From NCBI GenBank assembly GCA_015680685.1, contig MNCI01028786.1, forward strand, positions 98,230-139,069: a DNA stretch of 40,840 bases. The letters run 5' to 3'. Of this stretch, positions 9,690 to 23,000 are shown piece after piece. Numbering within the stretch: the stretch's first letter is position 1; each line of letters begins with the position of its first letter. Both the position numbers and the translations under genes were made by a program. The notes under the pieces were generated by a model. It had not been told where the DNA came from. It ran no database searches and saw only the letters and a program-made list of their open reading frames with translations. The DNA comes from Gnetum montanum (taxonomy: Eukaryota > Streptophyta > Gnetopsida > Gnetales > Gnetaceae).

Positions 9690-9960
9690 CACACACAGAA
9701 CACACAGAATTTATGTGGAAACCCCAAATTGGGATGAAAACCATGGGTAGAAGCAGAGAGTTAATTCATTTGATTAGAGATTGAAAGTGTACTATAGGGT
9801 AGTGATCCCAAAAAAGGGGAGTGCAAATGATGTCTACATAAAGGGAGAGAAAACAACGTCCATTCAACTTCCGACCCTTCAACTTCCGTAATGACTGATT
9901 GTTCAACTTCTATAATGGTCGACCCTTCAACTTTTGGTACAATTTAATGGCAGAAAACCA
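9690..9960. repeat. possible LTR remnant
   Basis: The stretch begins ACACAGAATTTATGTGGAA, then CCCC and a GGATGAAAACCATGG-like stretch, a phrase common in plant copia-type LTRs. At 9860-9945 the words GACCCTTCAACTT and TGTTCAACTTC recur. No LTR borders, PBS or paired copy were found. Confidence 0.22.
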
Positions 9961-10837
9961 GAAATAGAATTCAGATCAGTTGCCACATGACTCCAACAAT
10001 CACAGTCATAAAATTATAGATAATTTTACAAATTGACACTATCCACACACATAATCATAATAAAGCAGCCTCACAAACATTGCCACAAACTTTAACGTGA
10101 AAACTCAAGAAAGATGGGTTGTTACAGGACAGATATGTTGTAAGATGAATATCAAATGTATGTACAATGATAAAGAGAATGTTGGATTGCAATGAAGCAA
10201 AGGAGCTTCTTTCTTTCAAAATTATGGGAAGCAAGGCAAAGGTCTACTAGGTTGGCTAATATAATCGGTACACTAGTCATAGGTAAAAGCAAGGGGCACT
10301 GTATCAGTGTTGTGTGACATTGTTCCCAATATCTGTGCTTCAGTGAGAGTTAATATTATGGCTGATGCCCATGGACATAATAAAATTTCAGCTTCAGTTT
10401 CAGTTTCAATATCATGCCTAATGTGATTAATGTTGAAATTTGGAAGCAAAAGTGCAATGAATCTCCTCAAATTTTCTTTCTGGTATGTTCATCCGTTACC
10501 GAGTTTAGTCACATTTATACTGTCAACATGAGCGAGTAGAAGGAAAAAATAGGTAAAAAACTGCCCAGTGCAACTTAATTCTAATTCAAGTGTTAGAAAT
10601 TCATGTTAATATATACCTATGACGTTTCTATAATAAAAAACTAAGAAATGTTCATTCTTGCATATACGGTTTCTCATACAAGTTTTTATTTAATGTAATA
10701 TTGTAATATCTATGTTTATAAAAATGTTTGACAACTAACATGAAGTGTATAAACAATGAACTGCTGTTATAGTAGATTTTCCGTGTTTTCTATGAGAGTT
10801 AAGACATGCATACTTCATAACATTTTGTTTATGGAAG

Positions 10838-11005
10838 GTTGCTTCTTGCATAAATCGATTGCCAAAAGGTGCTGTATTAGAAGGCAAGGATGCACTGGCT
10901 ATTGCTAGTTTAGTGCAATTCTGTGCTCAACTTCAGTCTACTCTCAGAATACTGGTTAAAGAGAATGCAAGCTGGCATACCAAATTAATGCCCATATCAA
11001 CAATG
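10838..11005 (+). CDS. MUTS2: MutS2 exon a (56 codons)
   Basis: This exon lies between the acceptor AG at 10836-10837 and the donor GTAAG at 11006, phase 0 at both ends. It reads VASCINRLPKG...KDALAIASLVQF...LVKENASWHTKLMPISTM, the helical core region before the conserved Val-Asp-x-x-Gly segment. The 98-bp intron to the next exon is short and typical. Confidence 0.85.
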
Positions 11006-14000
11006 GTAAGATGCATTCAGAATTAATCATCTTACCTTTTGCTTTGTCTTTTGCATTGTATCCTTTGAAAGCTAATAGTGATTGCTCAGTTTAAGCTGTG
11101 CAGGTAAGTGATTTGCTAATACATGAACGTATAGTGAGAGAAATCTACAAAACCGTTGATGAAGGTGGCTTTGTGAAGGATGATGCAGTATGTTCTTTAT
11201 TTGTGAATTCATTTGGCTTTGTGCATGTTTGTGAAAGATTACTGTACGATTAACTGATATTTTCGTTATTATTGGATGGAAGATACAAGGATGCAACATG
11301 GTAGATTTTGGTATCATACAGTTTCAATTCTGTATTTTGAATTTTGATTTGAAGATATTGCTTAACTTTTGAGCATGGCCATACGTAGTTGTTTTGATGT
11401 TGTGAGGGTAAAGAGAAGATGGTCAACCCTGTTTTGCTTGACTCATTTAAACGTTATATAAAGATTTTTAAATAATGATCAGATCATGAAAACCAGCCTG
11501 TGAACATTAACAATCTCACACTATCAAGTTACACTTTCAGTTGTAAACTTGAAAGAGTTCCAATAGGCCATTTCATATTCTTCACAACTTTTTTTTTTTG
11601 AGAAAGAGGTCGGGATTATATTAAAGGATCAAAAATATGTTACAAAAATTACATGCGATTACAAGCGGTGGGCCACCANACCGCGCAGAGGTCCGGCGGA
11701 TGTGCCGCCTGAGCTCCGCCCAGGAGCACTCGTAGTTAATGCCCAAAACAAAGTATGGGCATCGCCCCTCCCGCAGCCACTGCTGGGCATTATGCCCGTG
11801 GGCGCGGTCCAACTGTTTCTGCCGCTGCGCCTCTTCCGCCTGGAGTCGCTCCTGTTCCGCCCGCTCCTCCAGCTCGCGCCTTCTCTGGGCCTCCGCCTCC
11901 TGCGTGAGCTCCTCCCGAACCTGGGCCTCAATGTTGGCCCGGGCTTGCACAAGGGCCTCGTTCCTCTTGGTCTCCCATTCTTCCCGCACCTCGTCCGCCG
12001 CACGTTGCGTAGCCTGCTGAAGCTCCTCCTCCCAGTTCCTTCGACCCGACGTCTCCGGCGGGGGGCTGCCTTCTTCACAACTTTCTGCAATATAGTTTAA
12101 ATAATAAATCAACTAATTGTAACAGATAAACTCAGTTACGTGTTATGCTAAATAAAAGATTTTGAGCAGGTAAACTGTATTCACCATCTAGGCCCCCAGC
12201 TGGCAGTCAATAGATGAATTTTTCTATCTTTTATGCCTGTGATCTTTTTGGGCTAGAGGCTAACTACCAGCCCTGTCCAAGAGAGTCCTCATTGGCCATG
12301 ATAAAATATTTTGTCATCTTAACAGTGAGGGAGAGCTTTCCTAGTCACATGTTATTCTCTCATCATAATGGTTAAGAAGAACATATGCTGGTTATGATTT
12401 TTGTTTTCAATGTGAAAATCAATTCTCAGTGAATCAATTTGAGATTTTATTAATTTAAAAAATATAAAAGATTCTCTTGGCCAAATAATAGATATATATT
12501 GTAAATATATAGCTAAACTGGTCAACAATCTAGGGAATTTTGAATGCTGTTGATCTATTTTTAATAGCAACAATTCTGTGATCTATTTCTCAACCATGCA
12601 CAACCAGATGCATAAATAAATGAGCAAGAAAGCGATTAAGTATTATGATAAATTGCATCATTCAGTTATTTTTAATGTACTAGACGACCTTCATTATTGA
12701 ACTAAAATTGAATTATTTTATTATATCGAGGTGATGGCAGGTCTGGTATTTTATTGTTAATCACATATTTTTGTTTGGTGTGTTTAGAGTTCAGGGTTAA
12801 AGATGGCACGAGCCCGGGTTAGCAAGCTGGAGCAGCAGGTATACGATTTGCATTTACCTAGTATGACTTCCCAAATTTATACCCCATCTTTGCAGGTGTA
12901 TTATTGTTTGTTAAACAGTTAGGCAGCTTCAGAAATAAAATAGTCGCTTATGTGTTATAAATTCTACTGTGCATTTTAAAAAGCATGCAAGCAGAAAGAA
13001 TGGAAAAACTCCAACCAATGATCATACAAAACCTTTTGAGTTTTTGTGAGGGATCAATAATAATAACAAATTTTGCAATTGGAAACAAATATTAGCACAA
13101 TGAAAATAAAACCAGCCACACTTCCAAAGTCATAATAAAAAGACAAGCAATTGGAACCAAGTCCCTTGCCTCTACCAAATGCTGACAGATGCTTAGGTAG
13201 TCAATTCCATTATTTTTTATATGTGTATAACTAAAGTTGTGTTAACATGTAATGTTTTGGGGGTACTAGTAGATACCTACATTTTTACTTTTTTTTTCCT
13301 AAAAAATTTTATATAAAAAAAGTTTGGTTCCAAGGAGATATGCAACCCTAACCCTACTTGATTGCCTATAAGTAGTTTACTTCACTGTTGAATCCCTTCT
13401 CTTCTATTGGTTACAACATGAGAATACAAGGGTTTGGAAGCAAAGAGTGAGATTGGATTAGAGATTTTGCTGCAAGGGTTCGAGGAAAACACCTATTTTC
13501 TATAAGGGGAAATTTGTCTTTATTTCTTTTTTATTCCTGCCTAGTTGATTCTCTATTGATGATGTATCTATTTGTTTTATTTCTAAAGCTTGGTTCTACA
13601 ACATAACATATTCTATGTTATTCTTTTTTTTGTTTAACCATTAACGTTAGTCTCTCTTCCTATTTTACTTTTGCAAGACTTGTGTTGTGGAAGTTCTTGC
13701 AGCGTGCTCTATTGTTTTCTTGGGTCACTACATGGTCAATCATAAGTTTTTTTGATAGTTCAGCTGTGCCTACTGTCAAGGGGATTCAGATTTGCTGAGG
13801 AAGTAAGTCAATTGATTGAAACAATGCAGAGTGCCAACAAGAGGTAGCAATTGACCAGGAACTCACATATTGCCAACTAGAGGTCGTGGGTTGAGGTTTT
13901 GTGTCACTGATCATCGATAGTGTGTAACATTATGCATTCATAACGTAGAGCTTGAGCTATTGAACTTTCATCTGAGGGATTTGAATGACAAATTAGGCAC

Positions 14001-17000
14001 CCTTGGATATAGAGTCTGGATTGTGGTTGTTGATAGATAGTTGTGTTAGTTTCACTAGTTGACGGTGTTGTTGATGATGATCAATCTCTTGTTGGTTGTT
14101 TCTGCGGTTGTTTGTGGGTAGCCAATGTTGGTTGCAATATCCCCTAAGCAAGTGTTGTAATTCAATCTAATCCCTTTTTGCTATCCTGTTTGCTAACACA
14201 TCTCTAGAATGCTATAGTTGCGAAGAGGGTTTTTCGAACTGAAATTAATCTCATTTCTTGTATTTTTTTGTAACCAGATCTCATTTTGGTAGGAGGAACC
14301 TCATTTGGATTGAAGATGTTTATTAATGACAAATATGATGAAATCTAGGCCTTGTTGAGTGTTGAGCAATTCAGGTATTTGTGGCTGGAGTAGGTTAGGG
14401 CTGCATTGGTACTTTGTTCATTCTGAGAATATATGGAAACTCTAGGGGGTTCATTTTGCGTTCCTTCGCAGGCTCTAGCTTGGTTGATGGGTGAATTTGT
14501 TGAAGTTCTTCCTTGCTGCCCTCTAGAAAAGAAGATGGGGGCATCACTTGGGGCTCATTATTGAGGATCAACAACTTAGAGGGAGGCAAATAAGTTCCAT
14601 AGCCAAAATAAAAACTTTGAAGCTCTTAGATAACACTAACAAGATTTGGTTCCCCAACTTGTGTAGTCCACACTCGAAGGGTAATATCTTGCACACCTCT
14701 AGATGTGTTGCTTCGGGAATGTGGTTTAAGGGCACCACAACCTTTACAAGGTGTCTACACATATGACCCTCAAGTCCTTGCTTGAGACTCTAGTTTGATT
14801 CAATCATGAGTATGAACTCCCTCAAGAGATTCGTACAACCCCTCAGTGTTCTAGTTGAGTTTGACCCTTGGGTCCAAAACCCAAATTTAAAAACCAATTA
14901 AAAAATTGTGTGATCTCCCATAAAGAAACACACAACCTCTCAAGGCTAGGGAAGAATAAGAGAAAGTAGACCATGGAGATAGGAAACTTATTTTCAGATT
15001 CCTTGCTCTATGCATAGTATAACAATAATAAAAATAAGCTCTGTAGATTACTTGCATGCTTAATGCTCAATGATTGTTTTGTGACTTCGTGGTTTGGATT
15101 TTTGTTTATGCCTATTTTATAGAGAAATGCCTGTTGGAATCCTTGCAAACAGCTAGTTAACAACTATAAAAGATGCCTTGTTCGTGGACTAAGATTGCTT
15201 ACTAGGTTTTAGTCCTTTGCTGAAAAGACATCCTATAGACCATAGAGACATGTTGTTCATGGAGTAAATGTCTTCTCGTAGGTGTAGATTTCTCCTATCC
15301 CTACACTGTTGCAATTTGGCAAGACGTCTTTTTCTTGGTGTAGACATCTCCTAGATGCTGTAGATGGCTTCTGTCAACTTGTTTGAATTTGACAAGACAT
15401 CTTCATCTCTGAGTAGACATCTAGTCAAGGGAGTAGATGTCTTCATAAGGGAGTAGACGTCTCCAATCCTTACCAACAAATCTTTTACAAAGTCCCTAAA
15501 ATTGATTCTTTCCCAATATGTTCCAATCTTCTCTCATTTCAATGTAGAGTCCTGCAGGATACACTAAACAAGCATACAAACAAACATGGTCTCCATTTTG
15601 CAAGATTCTGGCACACTAAAACATTGACATTCTTCCCTTTTTTGGTAATATCCAATACTTGAAAAATGGATTAGCATGAATTTCAAGGATGACAACTAAT
15701 TGAATCATTGAGGCATAAACCTATGACATGCAAAGCATATGATTTTATGATCAAAAGAGAAATAAGTAGATGCATAATCTAAATTACCAAATAAGCGTAT
15801 GTAAGATCTAAGCTAGCCAAGTCATCTATCCCAAACAAGCACATGTAAAATCAGAATAGCCATGTCTGTTAAAATCATTTTACTGTAAGTAGCATGTAAT
15901 GATATGGGTTGAAAGCAAAGAGAGAGAGAAAAGGCAATGGCTAAAAAGTCTCATTAGCATAAGATAACCACACATACACCACAAAAAGGATCCACTGTCA
16001 CTATCCACAACTGTCATGTAGTTTGCAACTATCACGTGGTCATTGTCCACAATTGTCACTGAACACACATGGCCATATACATAACAAAAACGACCATTCA
16101 TATACTACATCCAAAACAGAAAAACATCTCCCCCTTTTTAGACATTATCCAAAAGATGTTGTCAATCCTCAATCTCAGTGGCCTCATTTGAATTGGAAGC
16201 AACATGGTCTGGTCGGTAAGGTTCGTCCTTGCTATCATCACTGCTGGTACTACTACGGGAAACCTGGTTATCATCATCATCATCAGGTACTGAAATTAGA
16301 GCATGTCAAGGCTTGAGCTTCATCCAAAACTGGGTGGGCATAGGGACACTGTTTGCAGATGGAGTAGTCCTGGAAGAACATGGAGTCCCACGGTGCTGAT
16401 AGGTATTTGGGACTGATTGAACTAAAACCCCAAAGATGCTATCCATAGCCTGCTGCTCAAAGAACTGAGGCTGCTTATCTGTCCAGAACCTCTTGGTGAT
16501 CCTCTTGAGGACTCCCTTTACACATATGCTGGCTTAAACTGCAGCTGCTCCTCATGCTCCCCCTGAGCATGTGCTCCAGCTCCTACAAGCTCCTCTAAGT
16601 CAGTATCATTTCCAGAGTCATAGGCTTTGGAAGGTCTTGCTGCTGGATCAACGGGCTCACGATCATCACTATTTATCCATTGAGAAGTTGGGACATCCTT
16701 AGTGCCTGGCTCACCTTTTGGAAGGGGAGGAATGCCAGCCAAATCTATATGCTTGGAGATAGTAGATAAGTTCTTCCCAATCTTCTCAATTGCCTTGGCA
16801 ATTGAGCAGAGAGCCTTCTTCACTGATGAGCTTGCGTATGCTCTGATTTAGAGCATGTAACCTATGATGGAGTTGTCCTAGATGAAGGAGCTTGAGATGT
16901 AGATGGTCCTGTTACATCAATGTGAAGAGCACCTTGTTTTTTTGAATACTCTGCTTCTTTTGCCCTTGATGATAGGCAAATCTGGAATGGGCACACCAGC

Positions 17001-20000
17001 ATGTTGTATGATAAGACTGATCAATAATGGATGCCCAAAGATCCGTGATCGGGAGTACATGGCCAAAATGGCCCGACAAATGATAGAGTCCAGATTGATC
17101 TTCTGCCCTATTAGAATACAATATAGAACAAAGGCTTGCAGATAGAGAAGATAGTCACAACTGCCACCATGGATAGTGATATTGTATAGAACGATGAGGG
17201 AGAGTGTGAAGCATCTTGTGACATTTTGTTCCTGTGTAATCAGCTGTTTTGCAGAGACATCAGCCTTCCATACAGTGCATTACAAAATTCTCGATGAGTA
17301 ATAGGAATGATATCATTAGAGAAAATGTTATCAAAGAGGTTGGCCAAAGACAAAAGACCTCGTTACTCCTGATCCCTAACAGTTCATTCACGGCTGTGGG
17401 AGTGATGCTAAGCATTATTCCACCTATCATGGTGGAGAAAGCCCCGGAAGATCCATCAGCAGCAACAATGTTGCAAAGAATTCCTGTATCATGATTTCAG
17501 GAAGCCCTACACTCATTGTTAGGAAAGTCATCCATCCTAGGGCATCAAAGTATGACAGTAGCTGACCTTCACGCTCTTGTTTGAATTCTTTCACAAATAA
17601 TGAAAACAGTTTTCAGTTGTCAAACCTTTGTTCTGCGTCAGTGGTTTGAAATTGCAGCTGATATTGTACCTTCCTAGCTGATATTGTCATATGTACAGAA
17701 GCCTTGTAAAGGTTGTCGTGCCCTTGAAACCACATTTTCAAAGAAACATGCCCAGAGGTGTGCAGGATACTACTGTACAAAATATGTTGAAGCTGCTGCT
17801 TGTAAGGATTATTCAACAACTATGGTAGCCAACTTCTTAGAAAACAACATATTGCACAATTTTGCCACTTCACAGGTCTTGTTTTTTAATATGGCATGCA
17901 TCTTATGATAAAGTTCAAGTGTTTACTTTAATCATGTGGATTTAGTCATAAGACTACCTCAACCTATCAAGTGTAAGCCTACGGTCAAGTGGAAGTTGCT
18001 AAAAGAGAATTGTTCATTTTTTGAGAAAACTTATTAGTAACTACTGTAGGGATTCATTATCCAAGTTGAACGATGGATTATGAACATAATGCACTTGGAA
18101 AAACATAGTCCGGTACATATTTTTTGAGTTAGTGCACGTGCAAGTATCATGCCGACCTATTGACTTTGATTGAGAGTGTTAGTTCTTGTGACAGTTTTGA
18201 GTTTTGCTATTTGACTGGGTTTGCTCTCTATGTTCAATTTAGTATGCAGCTATGGTTGGAAGGAACCATTACTTAACATTGATGTGATACCACTTCAAAT
18301 CATGTTGGAGACTAGAAAACTTGTAAGTTTCATAATGCAAAAAATGTCAAGCAGGGAGCATGCAAATTTTGTTGGGTTCGGCCATTCTATTTTATGTTCT
18401 TTGAGTTGATAGATTTGAATCAGTGAGGAGTGGCTTGTTGTTGAGACTTGTGACTTACATCTTTATGGGTAACAGGTCCAATCTCAATGGATATATACTG
18501 TGATATAAAGGAATTTTATAGAAGAAATAGCTGAGACTGAATTTTGTCTGATAAATCCCAGGGTCTTCGTGGATATAAGTAAAAACTGAAGTTTCTTTTT
18601 TGGTAATGTAATCGAAGGATATGAACTAACTTTGACAGCTTTGGTGGGCTTACCAAAAACAGAGCAATGGTTGCAAACAAGAGAATGCTAAACACACTCT
18701 CCCACCGTTTCCTTCAATGCAGTCTTCCCTTTGATAGGTGCATTAGGTTTGAGATTCAAAGGTTTCAATGGATTTACCCCCGACTTTCATAATTAAGTTT
18801 AAGAAGACATAACATCTTTTGAAATCAACTTATTAAAATGAGGTATTATGGAAATAAGATAAAGGAAGGAAGATCTGGCTGCACATTCATCATAGCAAGC
18901 ATTAATTACCTTGTTTAGAAAATTTACAAGCCAGGTTAGTTATAGATTTCAAATGACATGTTTTTAGGGTTTTTCAATTGTGGTGTCTATGAAAGATGTT
19001 GCATGCTTTAAAGCTAGATCTTCACATTTCCTTGGACAATTGTCATTTTGTATGAGCATTGAATGTAATAATGACTGATTTTATTTCTAACTATGAATGT
19101 CTTAAGTGAGATTTGAAGGATATTATAGCTGTTGTCTGCATACCTTTGGTAACATAATTAAATTATGTAGGTATACAAGTTATTGGGAACTTTGTTGTCA
19201 AATGATACGAAGGAGGAGAATTCCAAGGTATACTAAGCTCTTCAAGTTTTGCAATTCTTTAATTATCATTATCTTTTTAAATATTTGATTAAGTTTAAAC
19301 TTTCTTGCAGGAAATAAGCTTTATTAATGGTAGGTGGTGTATTAAAGCAACAAAGGATCGCCATCATCAGTTTCAAGGGCTCTTATTAAAAAAGTACCAT
19401 CTTATATTCAACATGAAAGTGATATTTAATTATGTGATTTTATTTATATTTTTATGTCATACTTTTGTTGAAACTCATGCGAGGGCATTACCTAAAGGTG
19501 ACATGGAGTGGTGGAAATGCCTAATTGTAGTGAGAAAGGAGGACTTGTTAGGATGTTCCCTAGAAGCGATGTGCATCAGTGACTCAATTTTTGTGTCAAC
19601 TATGCAAGGGCCCACAACATTGTGGATAGGTGTAGGTAAAGAAGCGAGCCCAATATAAGAACTAAGAGAGGATTTAGTGGTTTAGGATAGCTATGTGGAA
19701 AGGCTCATTGACAAGGATGACCAATGAAATTATGGATTTGATGAAAAGGAGAAGAGAGAACATAGCGTGCTTGTAAGAAACTAAATGGAAGTGAGAGAAA
19801 GCAAAGGACATTGGTCAAGGATTTAAGTTTTTCTAGTGTGGAGGAAGAGATAATTGCAGAAATGGAGGAGGCATAGTGGTTAACAAGTAGATGAAGGATA
19901 AAGCATAGAAGTTACATGCAAAGGTGATAGCGTCATGGATATGAAGTTTGTGTTTGGGAAAACCAGTTAATATCTTGAGTACCTATGCAGCTAAAGTTGG

Positions 20001-23000
20001 TTTGAATGATCATTTTAAGAAGACATTTTGGGATTCTTTAGATGTGCTTGTGCAACAAATATTGGAATATGAAGGTGTTCTTATTAGAAGAGATTTTAAT
20101 GGATATGTTAGAGCAACAAGAACATGTTATGAGAGGGTTCATGAAGGGCATATCATTGGAGAGAAAAATGAGATGGGGGAGTCAAGTCCTGAGTTTGTTC
20201 AAGCCTATGACCTTGCAATAGCTAATGCCACTTTTAAGAAAAGGCTTGAACAGTTAAAGAGCAAAAGCAACTCAACTCAAGTAGATTATATGATGGTGAA
20301 AAAAGAGATCAGAGAACTACAAAGGATTTGAAGGTCATTTTGGGAGAAAGCCTTATAATCCAACATAGAGTTATGGTGACAAATTTGGCTATTCAAAGTT
20401 ATACCAATAGCAGCTTTAGGATAGAAGTGTGATGTATAAAATTGTGGAAGCGAAAGGATGAAAAACCCTAACAATTTATGGATTGATTATGCATAGAAGG
20501 ATCTTGACTTTTAAACTCAAATGTGAATGATACTTAGAGTCCAATGAAAAGCTGTATAAGAAGATAGGAAAGGATATCCTTGGGGTTTCAAAAAGAAATA
20601 AGTACAATAAAAAAAAATAAAAACCTAGTGGTGGAGTGAGGAAGTGCAATGAACGATTCAATATAAGAAGTATTTTAAGGAGTGATAATAGAGTAGGAGA
20701 CAAGATGACTTTGAAAGATACAGGATAGCAAAGAACATGGTGAAGAAGATAGTGAGCAAGGCTAAACTTAGAGCTTTTAATACCTTTATGAGAAGCTGGG
20801 AACCACGGAGGGTGTGAAATTGGTTTATAAGCTAGTTAAGACTTGAAACAAGAACTGCAAAGATATTGAGCATATTAAATGCATCAAGTTAGATGACTAG
20901 AGGCTTTTGTTAACAAACAAGAAAATTTTGGAGTGATAGAATGTCTATTTTTTAGGGGCTTCTTAATATAAAGAATTTCATAGAGGTGAAGTTACTAGCA
21001 TTGAGTTAAATGTAAGGATGAACAACTATTTGTATGCATTTGAAGTTAATAAAGCCTTCATGAAGATGAATAATGGTAAAGCAACATGACCAAATGGAAT
21101 CTTTATAGAAGTGTGGAAGTCTATGGGAGATATATAGATTACTTGGTTGATAACTTTATTCAACAAGATATAGTAGAAGGGAAAAATGCTAGACGATTGA
21201 AGGAGAAGGACTATAATATCCTTTTACAAGAACAAGGAAGACATTCAAAATTTTAGTAATTATGGAGACATCAAATTTATGAGTCACATCATGAAGTTAT
21301 AGGAAAGAGTTAACAGAATAACTTTTAAGGTAAGAATTAGTTGTTTCTGAGATTCAATTTGGTTTCATGCCTACAAGATCAAATATGAAAGCTATTTTCT
21401 AACATTTGATGGAGAAATTTAGGTGCAATGATAAGAATTTGCATACGATCTTCATTGATTTGGAGTTTATGATAGAGTTTCTTAGGAGATTATTTGGTGG
21501 GTGTTAAAGAAGAAGGATTCTTATTGGGTACATAAAGACTATCAAGATATGCATGATGGAGCTACAACTCATGTTCACACCATTTGTAGAATGACCATGG
21601 ACTTCCCGAACTTTCCCTTGAAGGTAGGGCTACACCAAGGATATGCTTTAAGCCCTTTATTGTTGCCACCATTATGAACGAGTTGACTAAAGATATTGAA
21701 GATGGTATCGTTGATGCATTGTCTTTGTAGATGAAATTTGTTTTGGTTGATAAATCTAAGGAAGCCCTAGCTACAAAATTAGAGACTTGGAGAAGGTACC
21801 CTAGAATCAAAGGGATTAAGGATTAGCACGAGTAAAAGGGAATACACAGAGTGCATTTTTAGTGAAATATCAATTAAAGAAGATAAGAAGATTAGAATTC
21901 AAAATGAAAAAGTTACTCAATGTAAGCAATTTAGATACATGGGGTCACTTTTGTTAGGGTTGCATAGTAATAAGGTTCTCCATTGCTCCAAGAATCTGCA
22001 ATTTGAGCCTTTGAAACTTTCTTGAAAATTGACTATGACTTGACCACTAGTGATGAGGTCACCTATGGTAAAAAATTGGTCAAATCATGAGCCATGGGGA
22101 GCTTGTGGTACTTAACCATGGGTCATGGTGAGGTTGTGGTCACTTGGACCATTGGTGGTGGACCTATAAATGATGAAAAAAATGAAGAACATGTTCACCA
22201 TGATGCATAATATGGGTTGTGGTGGACATTTTTCCCCTTGTACTTGGCCTATACTTCAAATAAAATTGACCATGATTGAACATGGGTCATGGTCATTGAG
22301 AAAGACTTGACTGCAAGTCATGGTAAGGTTATGGCAGGAAAAGCACAATTTGTGTTGAGATTGTGGTGAAAACAAATACACTAAGTTTAAGATAAAAATG
22401 AGGATGGATTAGGCCTTGAGAAAGGTAGGGAAGGTAGAGAATATGGAGTTTAGCTGCTAGAGACAAGGTTTGATGCTTCAAACATAACAATTACATTAAA
22501 TTGAAAGGAGAATTTGTAACAATGATCTGCATTGGAAAACATAGGGAAACATGAAAAACCGCCATGGAAGTCTTCAAATCTACCTTCTAGCTTCTATGTA
22601 CTTGTGAAAGAAGCATACATCTTTGATGCCCTAAGGCTTCAATGCTTGCTAGTTATTCTATTCACCAATATTTTATGAGAGATTGAGCTAAACCTTTTTG
22701 TTTAGTAGGAAACCCTAAAAGACGGGTTGCTACCATGCACATTCTATGTCAAATTGAAAATGAAGGTAGAGATTAGAGTTCAAGTATGAGTTGAACCTCT
22801 TAAATTCATCCAAGCAAGGGAATTCATGCATCCTTGCATCTACAAGGATCAAACGCTTTTTTTGAGAGAAAGTTGGGTATATTAATAAAATAAAGTTTTG
22901 TATGGTGAAAAGTAGCAAACAAAATTCCCATCCCCCCCCCTCTTAANCTCTTCCTTGGGTCATTGCCCATATTACATCCCCTCCCTAGTAATCCACAGGG

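Larger units (their letters stand above)
12839..19170. other. MutS2 intron 3 (6.3 kb)
   Basis: An AT-rich intron. Recognised content is an inverted pair of repeats (14692-14766 and 17686-17762), an LTR-like stretch at 15100-15490 and a decayed plant-transposon-protein ORF at 16500-17660. Nothing further could be supported in 12839-14400 or 17900-19170. Confidence 0.6.
19670..21951 (+). mobile_element. RTE-type LINE remnant, left part (MutS2 intron 5)
   Basis: This is an AT-rich, heavily decayed LINE of the plant RTE type, unrelated to the L1-L7 family. Endonuclease words occur at 19680-20340 and reverse transcriptase words at 20740-21950. It breaks off at about 21951, right after FRYMGSLL. 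The next part of the same protein reappears at about 30076, which suggests interruption by 8.1 kb of later insertions. It lies in the sense orientation of the MutS2 gene. Confidence 0.8.
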
